5,499 nt of DNA from Candidatus Cloacimonadota bacterium (GTDB lineage: Bacteria; Cloacimonadota; Cloacimonadia; Cloacimonadales; JAFGVF01), in assembly GCA_016938155.1 (NCBI GenBank), contig JAFGVF010000209.1, forward strand, positions 1 to 5,499, in the 5' to 3' direction. Under the pieces are notes generated by a model. It saw only the letters and a list, made by a program, of their open reading frames with translations, searched no databases and was not told where the DNA came from. Position 1 is the first letter of the stretch. Each line of letters opens with the position of its first letter. The position numbers and the translations under genes are program-made. Shown here in pieces: positions 1-5,499 of this stretch.

Positions 1-834
1 AAACTTGATTTAACTGATCAGAAAAACTTAAATAGGTTGTTTCAGGAGCATAATTTTGATGTGGTTGTTAATCTTGCTGCTCAAGCGGGGGTAAGATATA
101 GTATTACTAATCCGGATGTTTATATTGAAAGCAATATCATTGGCTTTTTTAACATCTTAGAAGCTTGCAGACATCACAATGTTAAGCATCTTGTATATGC
201 CAGTAGTTCAAGCGTTTACGGATGGAATGAAAGTATGCCATTCAGTACTTCTGATAATGTTGACCACCCTATCAGTTTATATGCTGCGAGTAAGAAGTCA
301 AATGAACTAATGGCTCATTCATACAGTGCTCTTTATAATCTACCAACAACCGGTCTTCGCTTTTTCACCGTTTATGGACCTTGGGGTAGACCTGATATGG
401 CACTTTTCCTCTTCACAGAAGCAATTGTAAAAAACAAACCTATTCAGGTGTTTCATTATGGTAAAATGAGGCGAGATTTTACTTACATTGATGATATTGT
501 CGAAGGAATAGTCAGGGTTATCTTAAACCCGGCAAAACCTAATCCCGATTGGTCTGGATTAACACCCGATCCGGGTTCATCTAAAGCACCATATAAGATC
601 TACAATATTGGTAATAATGATCCCGTGCTTCTAATTGATTTCATAACTGCGATTGAAAAAGCACTTGGAAAAGAGGCAATTAAAGAGATGTTGCCACTTC
701 AACAGGGAGATGTGCCTGCTAGTCATGCAAATGTTGATGATTTGATCCAGGATTTGGATTACAAACCTGATACTCCAATCCAAGAGGGAATCAATAGATT
801 CATCAAATGGTATAGAGATTTTTATAAAGTGTAG
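1..834 (+). CDS. NAD-dependent nucleotide-sugar epimerase, UDP-glucuronate 4-epimerase type (5'-truncated by window edge)
   Basis: Extended short-chain dehydrogenase/reductase that most likely interconverts UDP-glucuronate and UDP-galacturonate in the cytoplasm, supplying a surface polysaccharide pathway. The frame is open from base 1 and reads KLDLTDQ before a TTG at 37. That TTG is internal, because LDL-D followed by an LF helix and [11 protein letters not shown] is mid-Rossmann fold. Of 277 visible residues, the landmarks (window numbering) are [11 protein letters not shown] about 24-34, the SSSVYG serine block about 69-74, catalytic YxxxK at Y94/K98 (YAASKK), [15 protein letters not shown] about 122-136, RDFTYIDD about 158-165 and the NPDWSG...[10 protein letters not shown] stretch about 181-205. 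The [11 protein letters not shown] and PNPDWSG blocks are typical of the CapI/LspL-like UDP-glucuronate 4-epimerases rather than GalE. About 60 N-terminal residues with the GxxGxxG NAD-binding loop are missing, judging from a usual length near 335-350. It ends before a strong terminator, so it is probably the last gene of its operon. The exact sugar substrate is inferred. Confidence 0.9.
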   Translation, partial: KLDLTDQKNLNRLFQEHNFDVVVNLAAQAGVRYSITNPDVYIESNIIGFFNILEACRHHNVKHLVYASSSSVYGWNESMPFSTSDNVDHPISLYAASKKSNELMAHSYSALYNLPTTGLRFFTVYGPWGRPDMALFLFTEAIVKNKPIQVFHYGKMRRDFTYIDDIVEGIVRVILNPAKPNPDWSGLTPDPGSSKAPYKIYNIGNNDPVLLIDFITAIEKALGKEAIKEMLPLQQGDVPASHANVDDLIQDLDYKPDTPIQEGINRFIKWYRDFYKV

Positions 835-856
835 ATTTAGCTGAAACTATAAAACT

Positions 857-890
857 AAAGGGACAAGTATTTATACTTGTCCCTTTTTTT
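857..890 (+). terminator. Rho-independent terminator after the epimerase
   Basis: A perfect inverted repeat GGGACAAGT (860-868) / ACTTGTCCC (875-883) encloses the loop ATTTAT. It extends by three A-T pairs at its base (857-859 with 884-886) and is followed by TTTTTTT at 884-890. It lies 22 bases after the epimerase stop, as expected for an intrinsic terminator. Read on the minus strand, the hairpin is followed by a mixed U-rich stretch (CTTTAGTTTT), so it may also act weakly on transcripts coming from the convergent operon. Confidence 0.9.
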
Positions 891-896
891 ATTGAA

Positions 897-1094
897 TTAG
901 ATAGGAACCATTGTAAATACCAGAAAACCATTTACCACCAGGGGAGCTTGGTGGTAAATGGTACATTTATTACTAAACCCTCTCGCCGACATCAAAAACT
1001 GGTTCATAAATCGGTATTCATCTTCGATATCATTTATATCCATTGCATTAACCATTCCAAAACAATAGTTAATGTTTAAGGTATTGTTTGGCAA
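897..1094 (-). other. Doubtful 65-codon open frame spanning the hairpin; probably not a gene
   Basis: The frame opens at a TTG (1094-1092) with no Shine-Dalgarno sequence evident upstream and ends with TAA at 897-899. Internal ATGs could give shorter versions. The translation (...MNQFLMSARGFSNKC...) matches no family I recognise. The frame runs through the perfect inverted repeat at 927-962, so its C-terminal third is dictated by that repeat rather than by protein selection. It follows the glycerate kinase on the same strand after about 150 bases. I record it because it is the longest frame in the gap, not because I believe it is translated. Confidence 0.15.
927..962. repeat. Strong intergenic inverted repeat (hairpin)
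   Basis: The arms ACCATTTACCACCA (927-940) and TGGTGGTAAATGGT (949-962) are perfect 14-base reverse complements. They can extend inward by a G-T wobble (941/948) and a G-C pair (942/947), leaving the tetraloop GGAG. No T-run follows on the plus strand and only a short TTT on the minus strand, so it is not a textbook intrinsic terminator. It could be a REP-like palindromic element, an mRNA 3'-end stabiliser for the minus-strand operon, or the remnant of a mobile element. The loop reads GGGGAGCT on the plus strand. Confidence 0.75.
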
Positions 1095-1147
1095 TAAGTA
1101 ACAGAAAATTATTACTTAAAGACAGTGATAGTTTAGGCATCAATAAT

Positions 1148-1168
1148 TGGAAAGCTTTCCATTTTTTT
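1148..1168. other. Perfect 14-bp palindrome followed by a T-run
   Basis: TGGAAAGCTTTCCA (1148-1161) is its own reverse complement and is followed by TTTTTTT (1162-1168) on the plus strand. The form resembles an operator half-site pair of the LacI/GalR kind. It could equally be a short, weak plus-strand terminator-like hairpin of about five pairs with an AGCT loop. There is no gene start beside it on either strand, so neither role is supported by context. It lies about 80 bases beyond the glycerate kinase stop. Confidence 0.3.
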
Positions 1169-1246
1169 AGCTATAATTCAAGATTTGAGTAATAATCTGA
1201 GCATTTGTATTACGAAAAGATGGTAAATTCTGTTTTGTTGCAATAG

Positions 1247-2353
1247 CTATATAAAATCCATTATTGAAGTTTCTGCTAATTTGATGAGTTCTCTATGTGG
1301 CTCTTCGGGTAACGGTTCAGATGAATCATTAAGAATAGAAAAAACAGAAACACCTGTATCTGCAAATCTCTCCCAATTATCTCCCTTAACCCCACAAAAA
1401 GCAATACATTTCACACCTGCTTCCTTGGTTTCCTGTGCAATAGAATATGGAAGTTTTCCGCAAAATGTTTGGTAATCAATCTTACCTTCCCCCGTGATCA
1501 CCAAATCTGCATCCGATAATTCATCGAGGAATCCTGACACATCTTTAAAAAGCTTATATCCGGAAATAATTGCACCTTCAAAAAAAGATAAGATTCCAAC
1601 TGGAATTCCCCCTGCGGCACCACTTCCTTCGAAAGTATGGATTTCCTTTCCTGTTATCTCTATTAATAAATCAACAAATACAACCAAATTTCTTTCCAAC
1701 AAATCTACATCCTTGCAAGATGCTCCTTTTTGAGGAGCATAAATCCTGGCTGTTCCATTTTTACCGAGGAGCAGATTCGAGACATCTGTAGCCAAATAAA
1801 AGTGAGAATTTCGTACATTTTCAGGGATTCCGGAGGTATCTATTCTGACAAATCTTTCTAATGTACCTCCCGAAGGACGAATTGTCATATCCTCAGAATC
1901 CATAAAATCAATACCAAGTGCATTAAGAATACCACATCCACAATCTGTTGTTCCGCTTCCTCCCAGTAAAAGATAAATCTCATCACACCCGGAATTAACA
2001 GCCTCCAGAATCATTTCTCCCGTTCCGTAAGTATTTGCATATAATGGATTCAACTCGTTTTTTATTAAATTTAGTCCTGATGCAGATGCTATTTCAATGT
2101 ATGCTCTTTTCCCAACTTTTAACCATTTTGTTGCAATTCTTCTTCCTAATGGGTCTGTTGCCAAAGCGTCAATGGTTTCTCCGGAAAGATAGTATTGAAG
2201 TACATCCAAACTTCCATCTCCCCCGTCACTCATCGGATAAATTCTTACATCAGCATCCGGTTTTGCACGGAGAATTCCATCCCGTATGGCTTCACATGCT
2301 TCTAAAGATGTAAGGGTACCTTTAAACGAATCAGAGGCTACTATGATTTTCAC
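1247..2353 (-). CDS. glxK: Glycerate kinase (GlxK/GarK family, PF02595)
   Basis: ATP-dependent cytoplasmic kinase that phosphorylates D-glycerate (2-phosphoglycerate in the classical GarK/GlxK enzymes), linking glycerate to lower glycolysis. The 368 residues are close to the family's usual 370-385 and appear complete. Visible landmarks are the N-terminal MKIIVASDSFKGTL, PMSDGGDGS at 40-48 (family PMADGGEGT), GGSGTTDCGCG at 131-141 (family GGSATNDGGAG), the ATDVSNLLLG...APQKGA block about 188-211, GAAGGIP at 245-251 and DLVITGEGKIDYQT at 283-296. The start is GTG at 2353-2351, chosen because it gives the canonical N-terminus and has GGAG five bases upstream. That GTG overlaps the upstream hydrolase stop (GTGA, 2350-2353), so translation is very likely coupled. 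Eight cysteines, two inside the GGS loop, are a mild oddity. The family call is secure; the symbol is given by family only, and the phosphorylated position (2 or 3) cannot be read from sequence. Confidence 0.93.
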   Translation of the reverse strand: MKIIVASDSFKGTLTSLEACEAIRDGILRAKPDADVRIYPMSDGGDGSLDVLQYYLSGETIDALATDPLGRRIATKWLKVGKRAYIEIASASGLNLIKNELNPLYANTYGTGEMILEAVNSGCDEIYLLLGGSGTTDCGCGILNALGIDFMDSEDMTIRPSGGTLERFVRIDTSGIPENVRNSHFYLATDVSNLLLGKNGTARIYAPQKGASCKDVDLLERNLVVFVDLLIEITGKEIHTFEGSGAAGGIPVGILSFFEGAIISGYKLFKDVSGFLDELSDADLVITGEGKIDYQTFCGKLPYSIAQETKEAGVKCIAFCGVKGDNWERFADTGVSVFSILNDSSEPLPEEPHRELIKLAETSIMDFI

Positions 2354-3177
2354 AATTTCTCCGACAACAATCTATACAATTTTAAGACATTCAATTCATG
2401 CATTTTGTAAACCCAATAGTCTTCTTGTTTTGTACCGGGAATACATTCCGAAGCAGGGATCAATGACAAAAATTGCTCTTCTGAAATTAGCTTTTTAGAG
2501 GAGATCAGCCTTTCACCAATCATAATCAGGTTTGTCAGATAAAGGATGTCTTGATAAAGCTTATCTCCATTATTAGGCTGTCCATGCCCCGGGATGAGAG
2601 TTTTGAATCCGTAAGTCTGAATTCTTTTGATGCTCTCCAGAAGTTGAAAAGGGTTACCCCAATAAAAGTAGGGAATAGTAATCCCGTCACCATTTAGAAC
2701 AGTATCGCCGGCAATCAGGATTTGTTCATTTTCAAGATAGACAATGGTCGAATCCGGTGTATGACCCGGAGAATGTAAGATACGAATGTTGTTATCAACA
2801 TCAAAGCTATCATAGAATGATACATCCGGTGGCAATATCTTCAGCTTATCTATGGTAACAGCCCTATCTTTTCGCAGCATATTCCGTTCATTAAGAAGAG
2901 TTTCCATACAGCATTCTTGTACAATAATCTTAGTCGCATCCTGTTTTAAAACGGGGTTTCCATAGCAGTGGTCACTGTGAAAATGAGTATTGATGATATA
3001 TTTTAGCTGTTTATTCCGTGATTTTATGTAAAGATTAAGTTCATTTATTTCGGAAGGTATAAGCAATGTATCAATGATAACTAAATAATCAGAATATTCC
3101 AGCACTGTTGAATTGAGTAAACCACTTTTTGATTGAAAGATGGTTACGGAATCATTAATTTCTATTTTTTTCAGCAT
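2350..3177 (-). CDS. Metallo-beta-lactamase-fold hydrolase, substrate unknown
   Basis: A 275-residue MBL-fold metallohydrolase without a signal peptide, so probably cytoplasmic. It keeps the full dinuclear zinc site: H65-F-H67-S-D69-H70 (HxHxDH), H139 in SPGHT, D158 in AGDT and H198 in PGHG. The spacing is that of the glyoxalase II/lactonase/'MBL fold metallo-hydrolase' branch. The C-terminal ~70 residues after PGHGQP are helical-looking, as in small-molecule hydrolases of this fold. The start is ATG 3177-3175, with AGGTG four bases upstream (3182-3186). It is the first gene of a two-gene operon and its stop overlaps the glycerate kinase start, so the two products are probably made in step and may share a pathway. 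A thioester, lactone or phosphoester of a glycerate- or lactate-like acid is a natural guess for the substrate, but nothing in the sequence proves it. The fold call is secure; the specific function is not. Confidence 0.88.
   Translation of the reverse strand: MLKKIEINDSVTIFQSKSGLLNSTVLEYSDYLVIIDTLLIPSEINELNLYIKSRNKQLKYIINTHFHSDHCYGNPVLKQDATKIIVQECCMETLLNERNMLRKDRAVTIDKLKILPPDVSFYDSFDVDNNIRILHSPGHTPDSTIVYLENEQILIAGDTVLNGDGITIPYFYWGNPFQLLESIKRIQTYGFKTLIPGHGQPNNGDKLYQDILYLTNLIMIGERLISSKKLISEEQFLSLIPASECIPGTKQEDYWVYKMHELNVLKLYRLLSEKL
2359..2362 (-). promoter_or_regulatory. Ribosome binding site supporting the GTG start of glycerate kinase
   Basis: The minus strand reads CGGAGAAATTGTG. GGAG lies five bases before the GTG and inside the last codons of the upstream hydrolase gene. 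This good site, combined with the 4-base GTGA overlap, decides the non-ATG start and indicates translational coupling. Confidence 0.7.
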
Positions 3178-3181
3178 AAGT

Positions 3182-3186
3182 CACCT
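3182..3186 (-). promoter_or_regulatory. Ribosome binding site of the MBL-fold hydrolase
   Basis: The minus strand reads AGGTGACTTATG. The AGGTG is complementary to the 16S rRNA 3' end and lies four bases before the ATG. The spacing is short but acceptable and supports the chosen start. Confidence 0.55.
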
Positions 3187-3195
3187 GTAGGATAC

Positions 3196-3224
3196 ATTAT
3201 GGTAGCAACAAAATAAGTAAACAA
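3196..3224 (-). promoter_or_regulatory. Candidate promoter for the hydrolase-glycerate kinase operon
   Basis: On the minus strand, TTGTTT (3224-3219) and CATAAT (3201-3196) are separated by 17 bases. This fits a sigma70-like pair with a good -10 and a poor -35. A start about seven bases further on would leave a leader of roughly 12 to 15 bases holding the ribosome binding site. The -35 overlaps the T-run of the preceding gene's terminator. No clear match to the Bacteroidetes -7 element TAnnTTTG is seen. This is an inference from motif match and position only. Confidence 0.35.
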
Positions 3225-3250
3225 AAAACGCCGAAGAATACTCCGGCGTT
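3223..3250 (-). terminator. Rho-independent terminator after the M14 carboxypeptidase
   Basis: On the minus strand, AACGCCG pairs with its complement across 3250-3244 and 3233-3227. After a single A-C mismatch come two further pairs and a four-base loop (TATT on this strand). The stem is followed at once by TTTTTT (3228-3223). It begins about 20 bases after the stop at 3271-3273. This separates the peptidase from the downstream hydrolase-kinase operon. Confidence 0.9.
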
Positions 3251-3270
3251 AGCATATATATTTTACATAG

Positions 3271-3531
3271 TTATTTAATCAGAAGTGCCTTTCTGGTCTC
3301 TACTTGCTCACCATTTACGCTGAGTCTATAGAAATAAACTCCACTAGCAGAGTTATCGGCGTGCCATACTATGGAACCACGATGCATATCATTTTGACTC
3401 AGCGGGAAGCTTTTCACCAGCTGTCCAAGTATGTTGTATATATCAATAGATGCACTTCGAGTACCGGACTTATCCAAACTGAAAGAAATAATTGTCTCCG
3501 GGTTGAAGGGATTTGGATAGTTTTGTTTTAA
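3271..3531 (-). other. T9SS type A C-terminal sorting domain (part of the carboxypeptidase)
   Basis: This codes for residues 657-742. The opening LKQNYPNPFNPET, the central IDIYNILGQLVK and the closing SGVYFYRLSVNG...TRKALLIK follow the Por-secretion-system sorting-domain pattern (TIGR04183 style). In known T9SS organisms this domain directs passage across the outer membrane and is cleaved, often with attachment to a surface polysaccharide. It is the best taxonomic hint in the window. Confidence 0.88.
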
Positions 3532-5499
3532 CTTATTTCCTGAAACTGCAGGAATTACGGTTTCATCATTGGCGACATAACTACTTGTTCCTGTATAGAC
3601 AATTATATTGTCTAAAGTCCACCCCGGGTCAACTAAGCGAACATCTTCTGAGACATCTGTAAGAGCGAATCTTAAGTATATGGATTGACCTGCATAATCA
3701 CTTAAATCCACATACTTTTTGTGCCATTGATCATATCTTCCACTTTGAGTTGAGATGACTGTGAAATCTTCATTATTCGTCGAAACTTCAACCGTTACCG
3801 GGTCATAATCCCATTCCGTATAGAGCGATTGCATAAATTCCAGCATGGCATTTGTATCATTTGGAATAATGATGGGATTTACCGTAGTAAGTTTTATGTA
3901 TTGATTAGCAGGATAGAAATTATATCCTCCATCCCATCCGGTAGTAATCGCACTTCTATCATATCCAATATCATCAACTACAATCCAGGCATTATCTTTT
4001 GCCCAGGCATCGTCGCCATTTTCCCATGTTTCCTCGAACAAAACATCGGTTGGATTAAGCACTACATTGACCGTTTCATCATGTGTTATAGGTAATACAA
4101 TCTCGCAAGGGTAAAACCCGTCAAAACTGAAGACAAGTTTATAGTTTCCGGCAAATCCGTTAAATACAGCAGTACCATTTTGAGACTGTACAACCTGTTG
4201 CTTTGGCTCCAGAATAGCCATATCTGCATTTAAGGGTTGATCATCATAACTAATATTTGCTGTTAAAGTAATAGGGGTTGCCGGTTGCAACTGAACATTT
4301 CTGACAGCCCATGTGTTAGGGGTAACCGATACTGTACCGGTAGCGGTTTCATAGCCCTCTTTCTCAACTCTGTATGTATAGGTTCCTGAGAGTATTGGTC
4401 TCCAAAACCTTCCATACTGGTCGGTTCTTCTGGGTTTCAGCCAAGGTCTTTCTCTTCCCTCAATGTAAACGCCGACACCTTCTAAAGGTTCCCCATTTGA
4501 GGCATCAGTAACGATACCGGTAAAAGAAGAATTGCTGGGCGTATCGAGATGGAAACTGAGGGCTCTTTTCATTATCCAAAGCATCCCGTCAATAAGCTCA
4601 TTGGTAATTGAAGTGAGGTCAGGTTCCCAGGGTTGGTGATTTTCTGTTCCGCATTCAATCAATAATTGGTATAATTGGTATTCTGAATAAAGGTAGTCAT
4701 GCTGAGAGCCGTTTCTTCCTGCAGAAGCGTATCTTTCATAAAATCCTGAATTATCGAATTTTCTGATTTGGTCACATACACCATTACCAAGCTCAGCAGC
4801 GACATCTAAATCGGGAGAAGGTCTGAAACCGTACCAGTCATAGGAATAATAGCATTTCTCCGAGAAATTTCCGGAGCGAGAAGTATGCCACTGTATCGAA
4901 TATACGAAGTTATGGTCGGCTATAAACTGGTTATATGCTATCGTCTCACTTTCAGAAAGAGGGGCTTCACCTCTATAATAATCGTAAACTTCATAACCAC
5001 CTGGGGTCATGAGAGTATCGCCATGCACCCAGTTAAATGGAAAGTTACGGTTCAAATCTACCCCGTCAATATCATATCCTACTGCCGGACTATAATCCAA
5101 AACTCCATTATTATTGACATCGTGTTGATTTTTACGATAGGAAGTGTCTCGACCGTCCATAACAACTTCCATCCCTTCCGGGTTAAGGGTTGGGATGAAC
5201 CACAACTCCTCTTGAGCAATAAATTGCCCATAAGTCTGTTGATTGGTAAGAATACGATCAATCAGCCTCATCACACCGGCAGTACCAAGGACTTCCTCAG
5301 CATGAATTTCGCCGATAAAAAGAAGCTCAGGCTCATCTTCATCGACAGTAACATTATCTGATATTTTCAGGGCATAAATTGGCATTCCTATTTGATGAGA
5401 ATAACCGATTATTTCAACTTTCGCTAAGTCGGGGTAACTTGCTTCAGCCTGATTAAGATATGTTATTATTTCTTCATTTGTGAAGTAAGCAGGCTCCAT
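3271..5499 (-). CDS. Secreted M14 zinc carboxypeptidase with T9SS sorting domain (5' end beyond the window)
   Basis: Exported metallocarboxypeptidase that should remove C-terminal residues from extracellular peptides. Of 742 visible residues, the catalytic M14 domain spans about 5-315. Its zinc ligands are H66 and E69 (HAEE) and probably H205 (IQWHTSRSG), with N150/R151 in GVDLNRNF for substrate binding and E282 (LLIECG) as the likely catalytic acid. A DVNNNGVLD segment (127-135) looks like a calcium loop. Next come a carboxypeptidase-regulatory-like beta-sandwich (326-404: GIVTDASNGEPLEGV...TDQYGRF), a second related one (about 409-483) and a MAM/jelly-roll-like domain (about 486-637, beginning FEETWENG and ending WTLDNIIVYTG). 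A type A sorting domain (657-742: QNYPNPFNPET ... SGVYFYRL ... KALLIK) closes the protein. The ATG at 5499 sits exactly at the window edge and is followed directly by the mature-type M14 start, without a signal peptide. The true start must lie further upstream, since a T9SS cargo needs a Sec signal. It ends before its own terminator. Confidence 0.92.
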   Translation of the reverse strand: MEPAYFTNEEIITYLNQAEASYPDLAKVEIIGYSHQIGMPIYALKISDNVTVDEDEPELLFIGEIHAEEVLGTAGVMRLIDRILTNQQTYGQFIAQEELWFIPTLNPEGMEVVMDGRDTSYRKNQHDVNNNGVLDYSPAVGYDIDGVDLNRNFPFNWVHGDTLMTPGGYEVYDYYRGEAPLSESETIAYNQFIADHNFVYSIQWHTSRSGNFSEKCYYSYDWYGFRPSPDLDVAAELGNGVCDQIRKFDNSGFYERYASAGRNGSQHDYLYSEYQLYQLLIECGTENHQPWEPDLTSITNELIDGMLWIMKRALSFHLDTPSNSSFTGIVTDASNGEPLEGVGVYIEGRERPWLKPRRTDQYGRFWRPILSGTYTYRVEKEGYETATGTVSVTPNTWAVRNVQLQPATPITLTANISYDDQPLNADMAILEPKQQVVQSQNGTAVFNGFAGNYKLVFSFDGFYPCEIVLPITHDETVNVVLNPTDVLFEETWENGDDAWAKDNAWIVVDDIGYDRSAITTGWDGGYNFYPANQYIKLTTVNPIIIPNDTNAMLEFMQSLYTEWDYDPVTVEVSTNNEDFTVISTQSGRYDQWHKKYVDLSDYAGQSIYLRFALTDVSEDVRLVDPGWTLDNIIVYTGTSSYVANDETVIPAVSGNKLKQNYPNPFNPETIISFSLDKSGTRSASIDIYNILGQLVKSFPLSQNDMHRGSIVWHADNSASGVYFYRLSVNGEQVETRKALLIK

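Larger units (their letters stand above)
835..1246. other. Convergent intergenic region without a convincing gene
   Basis: This 412-base stretch separates the epimerase (plus strand) from the glycerate kinase (minus strand), which point towards each other. It contains the epimerase terminator, the hairpin at 927-962, the palindrome at 1148-1161 and AT-rich sequence. Several short frames are open over 896-1094: a 65-codon minus frame from a TTG, and two plus frames of about 36 and 42 codons starting at 958 (ATG) and 951 (GTG). Because three frames are open at once and none shows a recognisable protein pattern, I treat the region as non-coding, or as the decayed remnant of something. No clear U-tailed terminator for the glycerate kinase operon is visible in 1095-1246. 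Confidence 0.6.

Noticed and set aside
37..39. TTG at 37 as the epimerase start
   Set aside because: The frame is open back to base 1 and reads family-like sequence (KLDLTD) before it. Starting there would drop the NAD-binding loop.
1095..1118. Inverted repeat TAAGTAA / TTACTTA as a terminator of the glycerate kinase operon
   Set aside because: The stem is only seven weak A-T-rich pairs with a 10-base loop and no proper T-tract on the minus strand.
897..1130. Insertion sequence or transposase remnant
   Set aside because: There is a hairpin, but no transposase-like translation in any frame and no target-site duplication that I could see flanking it.
1147..1177. Plus-strand promoter-like pair TTGGAA ... 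TATAAT
   Set aside because: The spacer is 19 bases and no plus-strand gene follows. It would only transcribe antisense to the glycerate kinase. AT-rich DNA gives such matches often.
1281..2313. Several plus-strand open frames of 64 to 92 codons
   Set aside because: They lie antisense to the well-supported glycerate kinase, show low-complexity shadow translations and have no convincing ribosome binding sites or family resemblance.
5079..5261. A 60-codon minus-strand frame
   Set aside because: It is an out-of-frame shadow within the carboxypeptidase coding sequence.
4885..5361. A 158-codon plus-strand open frame
   Set aside because: It is fully antisense to the catalytic M14 domain, whose active-site motifs are intact in the minus frame. 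The plus translation has no recognisable pattern.

Overview
The window looks like a bacterial chromosome segment from an AT-leaning, probably anaerobic member of the Fibrobacteres-Chlorobi-Bacteroidetes-like or Cloacimonadota/Marinimicrobia-type lineages. The main clue is the C-terminus of the protein on the minus strand at 3271-5499. It carries a 'NYPNPFNPET' block and ends in a 'SGVYFYRL...KALLIK' segment, which is the type A sorting domain recognised by the type IX secretion system (T9SS). The taxonomic placement is inferred from that signature and the multidomain secreted-peptidase style; no marker gene is present.

Layout: (1) 1-834, plus strand: 3' part of a nucleotide-sugar epimerase of the UDP-glucuronate 4-epimerase type, closed by a strong intrinsic terminator at 857-890. 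(2) 835-1246: a 412-base gap between convergent genes. It holds that terminator, a near-perfect 16-bp-stem hairpin (927-962), a perfect 14-bp palindrome followed by seven Ts (1148-1168), and only weak short open frames. (3) 1247-3177, minus strand: a two-gene, translationally coupled operon. A metallo-beta-lactamase-fold hydrolase comes first, then a glycerate kinase whose GTG start overlaps the hydrolase stop (GTGA). A candidate promoter lies just upstream. (4) 3223-3250: an intrinsic terminator on the minus strand, ending the upstream gene. (5) 3271-5499, minus strand: the bulk of a secreted M14 zinc carboxypeptidase with two carboxypeptidase-regulatory-like domains, a MAM/jelly-roll-like domain and a T9SS sorting domain. 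Its 5' end, with the expected signal peptide, lies beyond the window.

How the genes fit together: the epimerase probably makes UDP-galacturonate for a surface polysaccharide. The peptidase would be exported and attached to or released from the cell surface, where it would trim peptides for a proteolytic or amino-acid-using lifestyle. The hydrolase and glycerate kinase form a small metabolic unit that probably feeds glycerate into lower glycolysis, but the hydrolase substrate cannot be told from sequence. I see no mobile element, CRISPR array, tRNA or rRNA, and no clear sign of a novel defence or other system. The least explained items are the intergenic hairpin and the hydrolase-kinase pairing.
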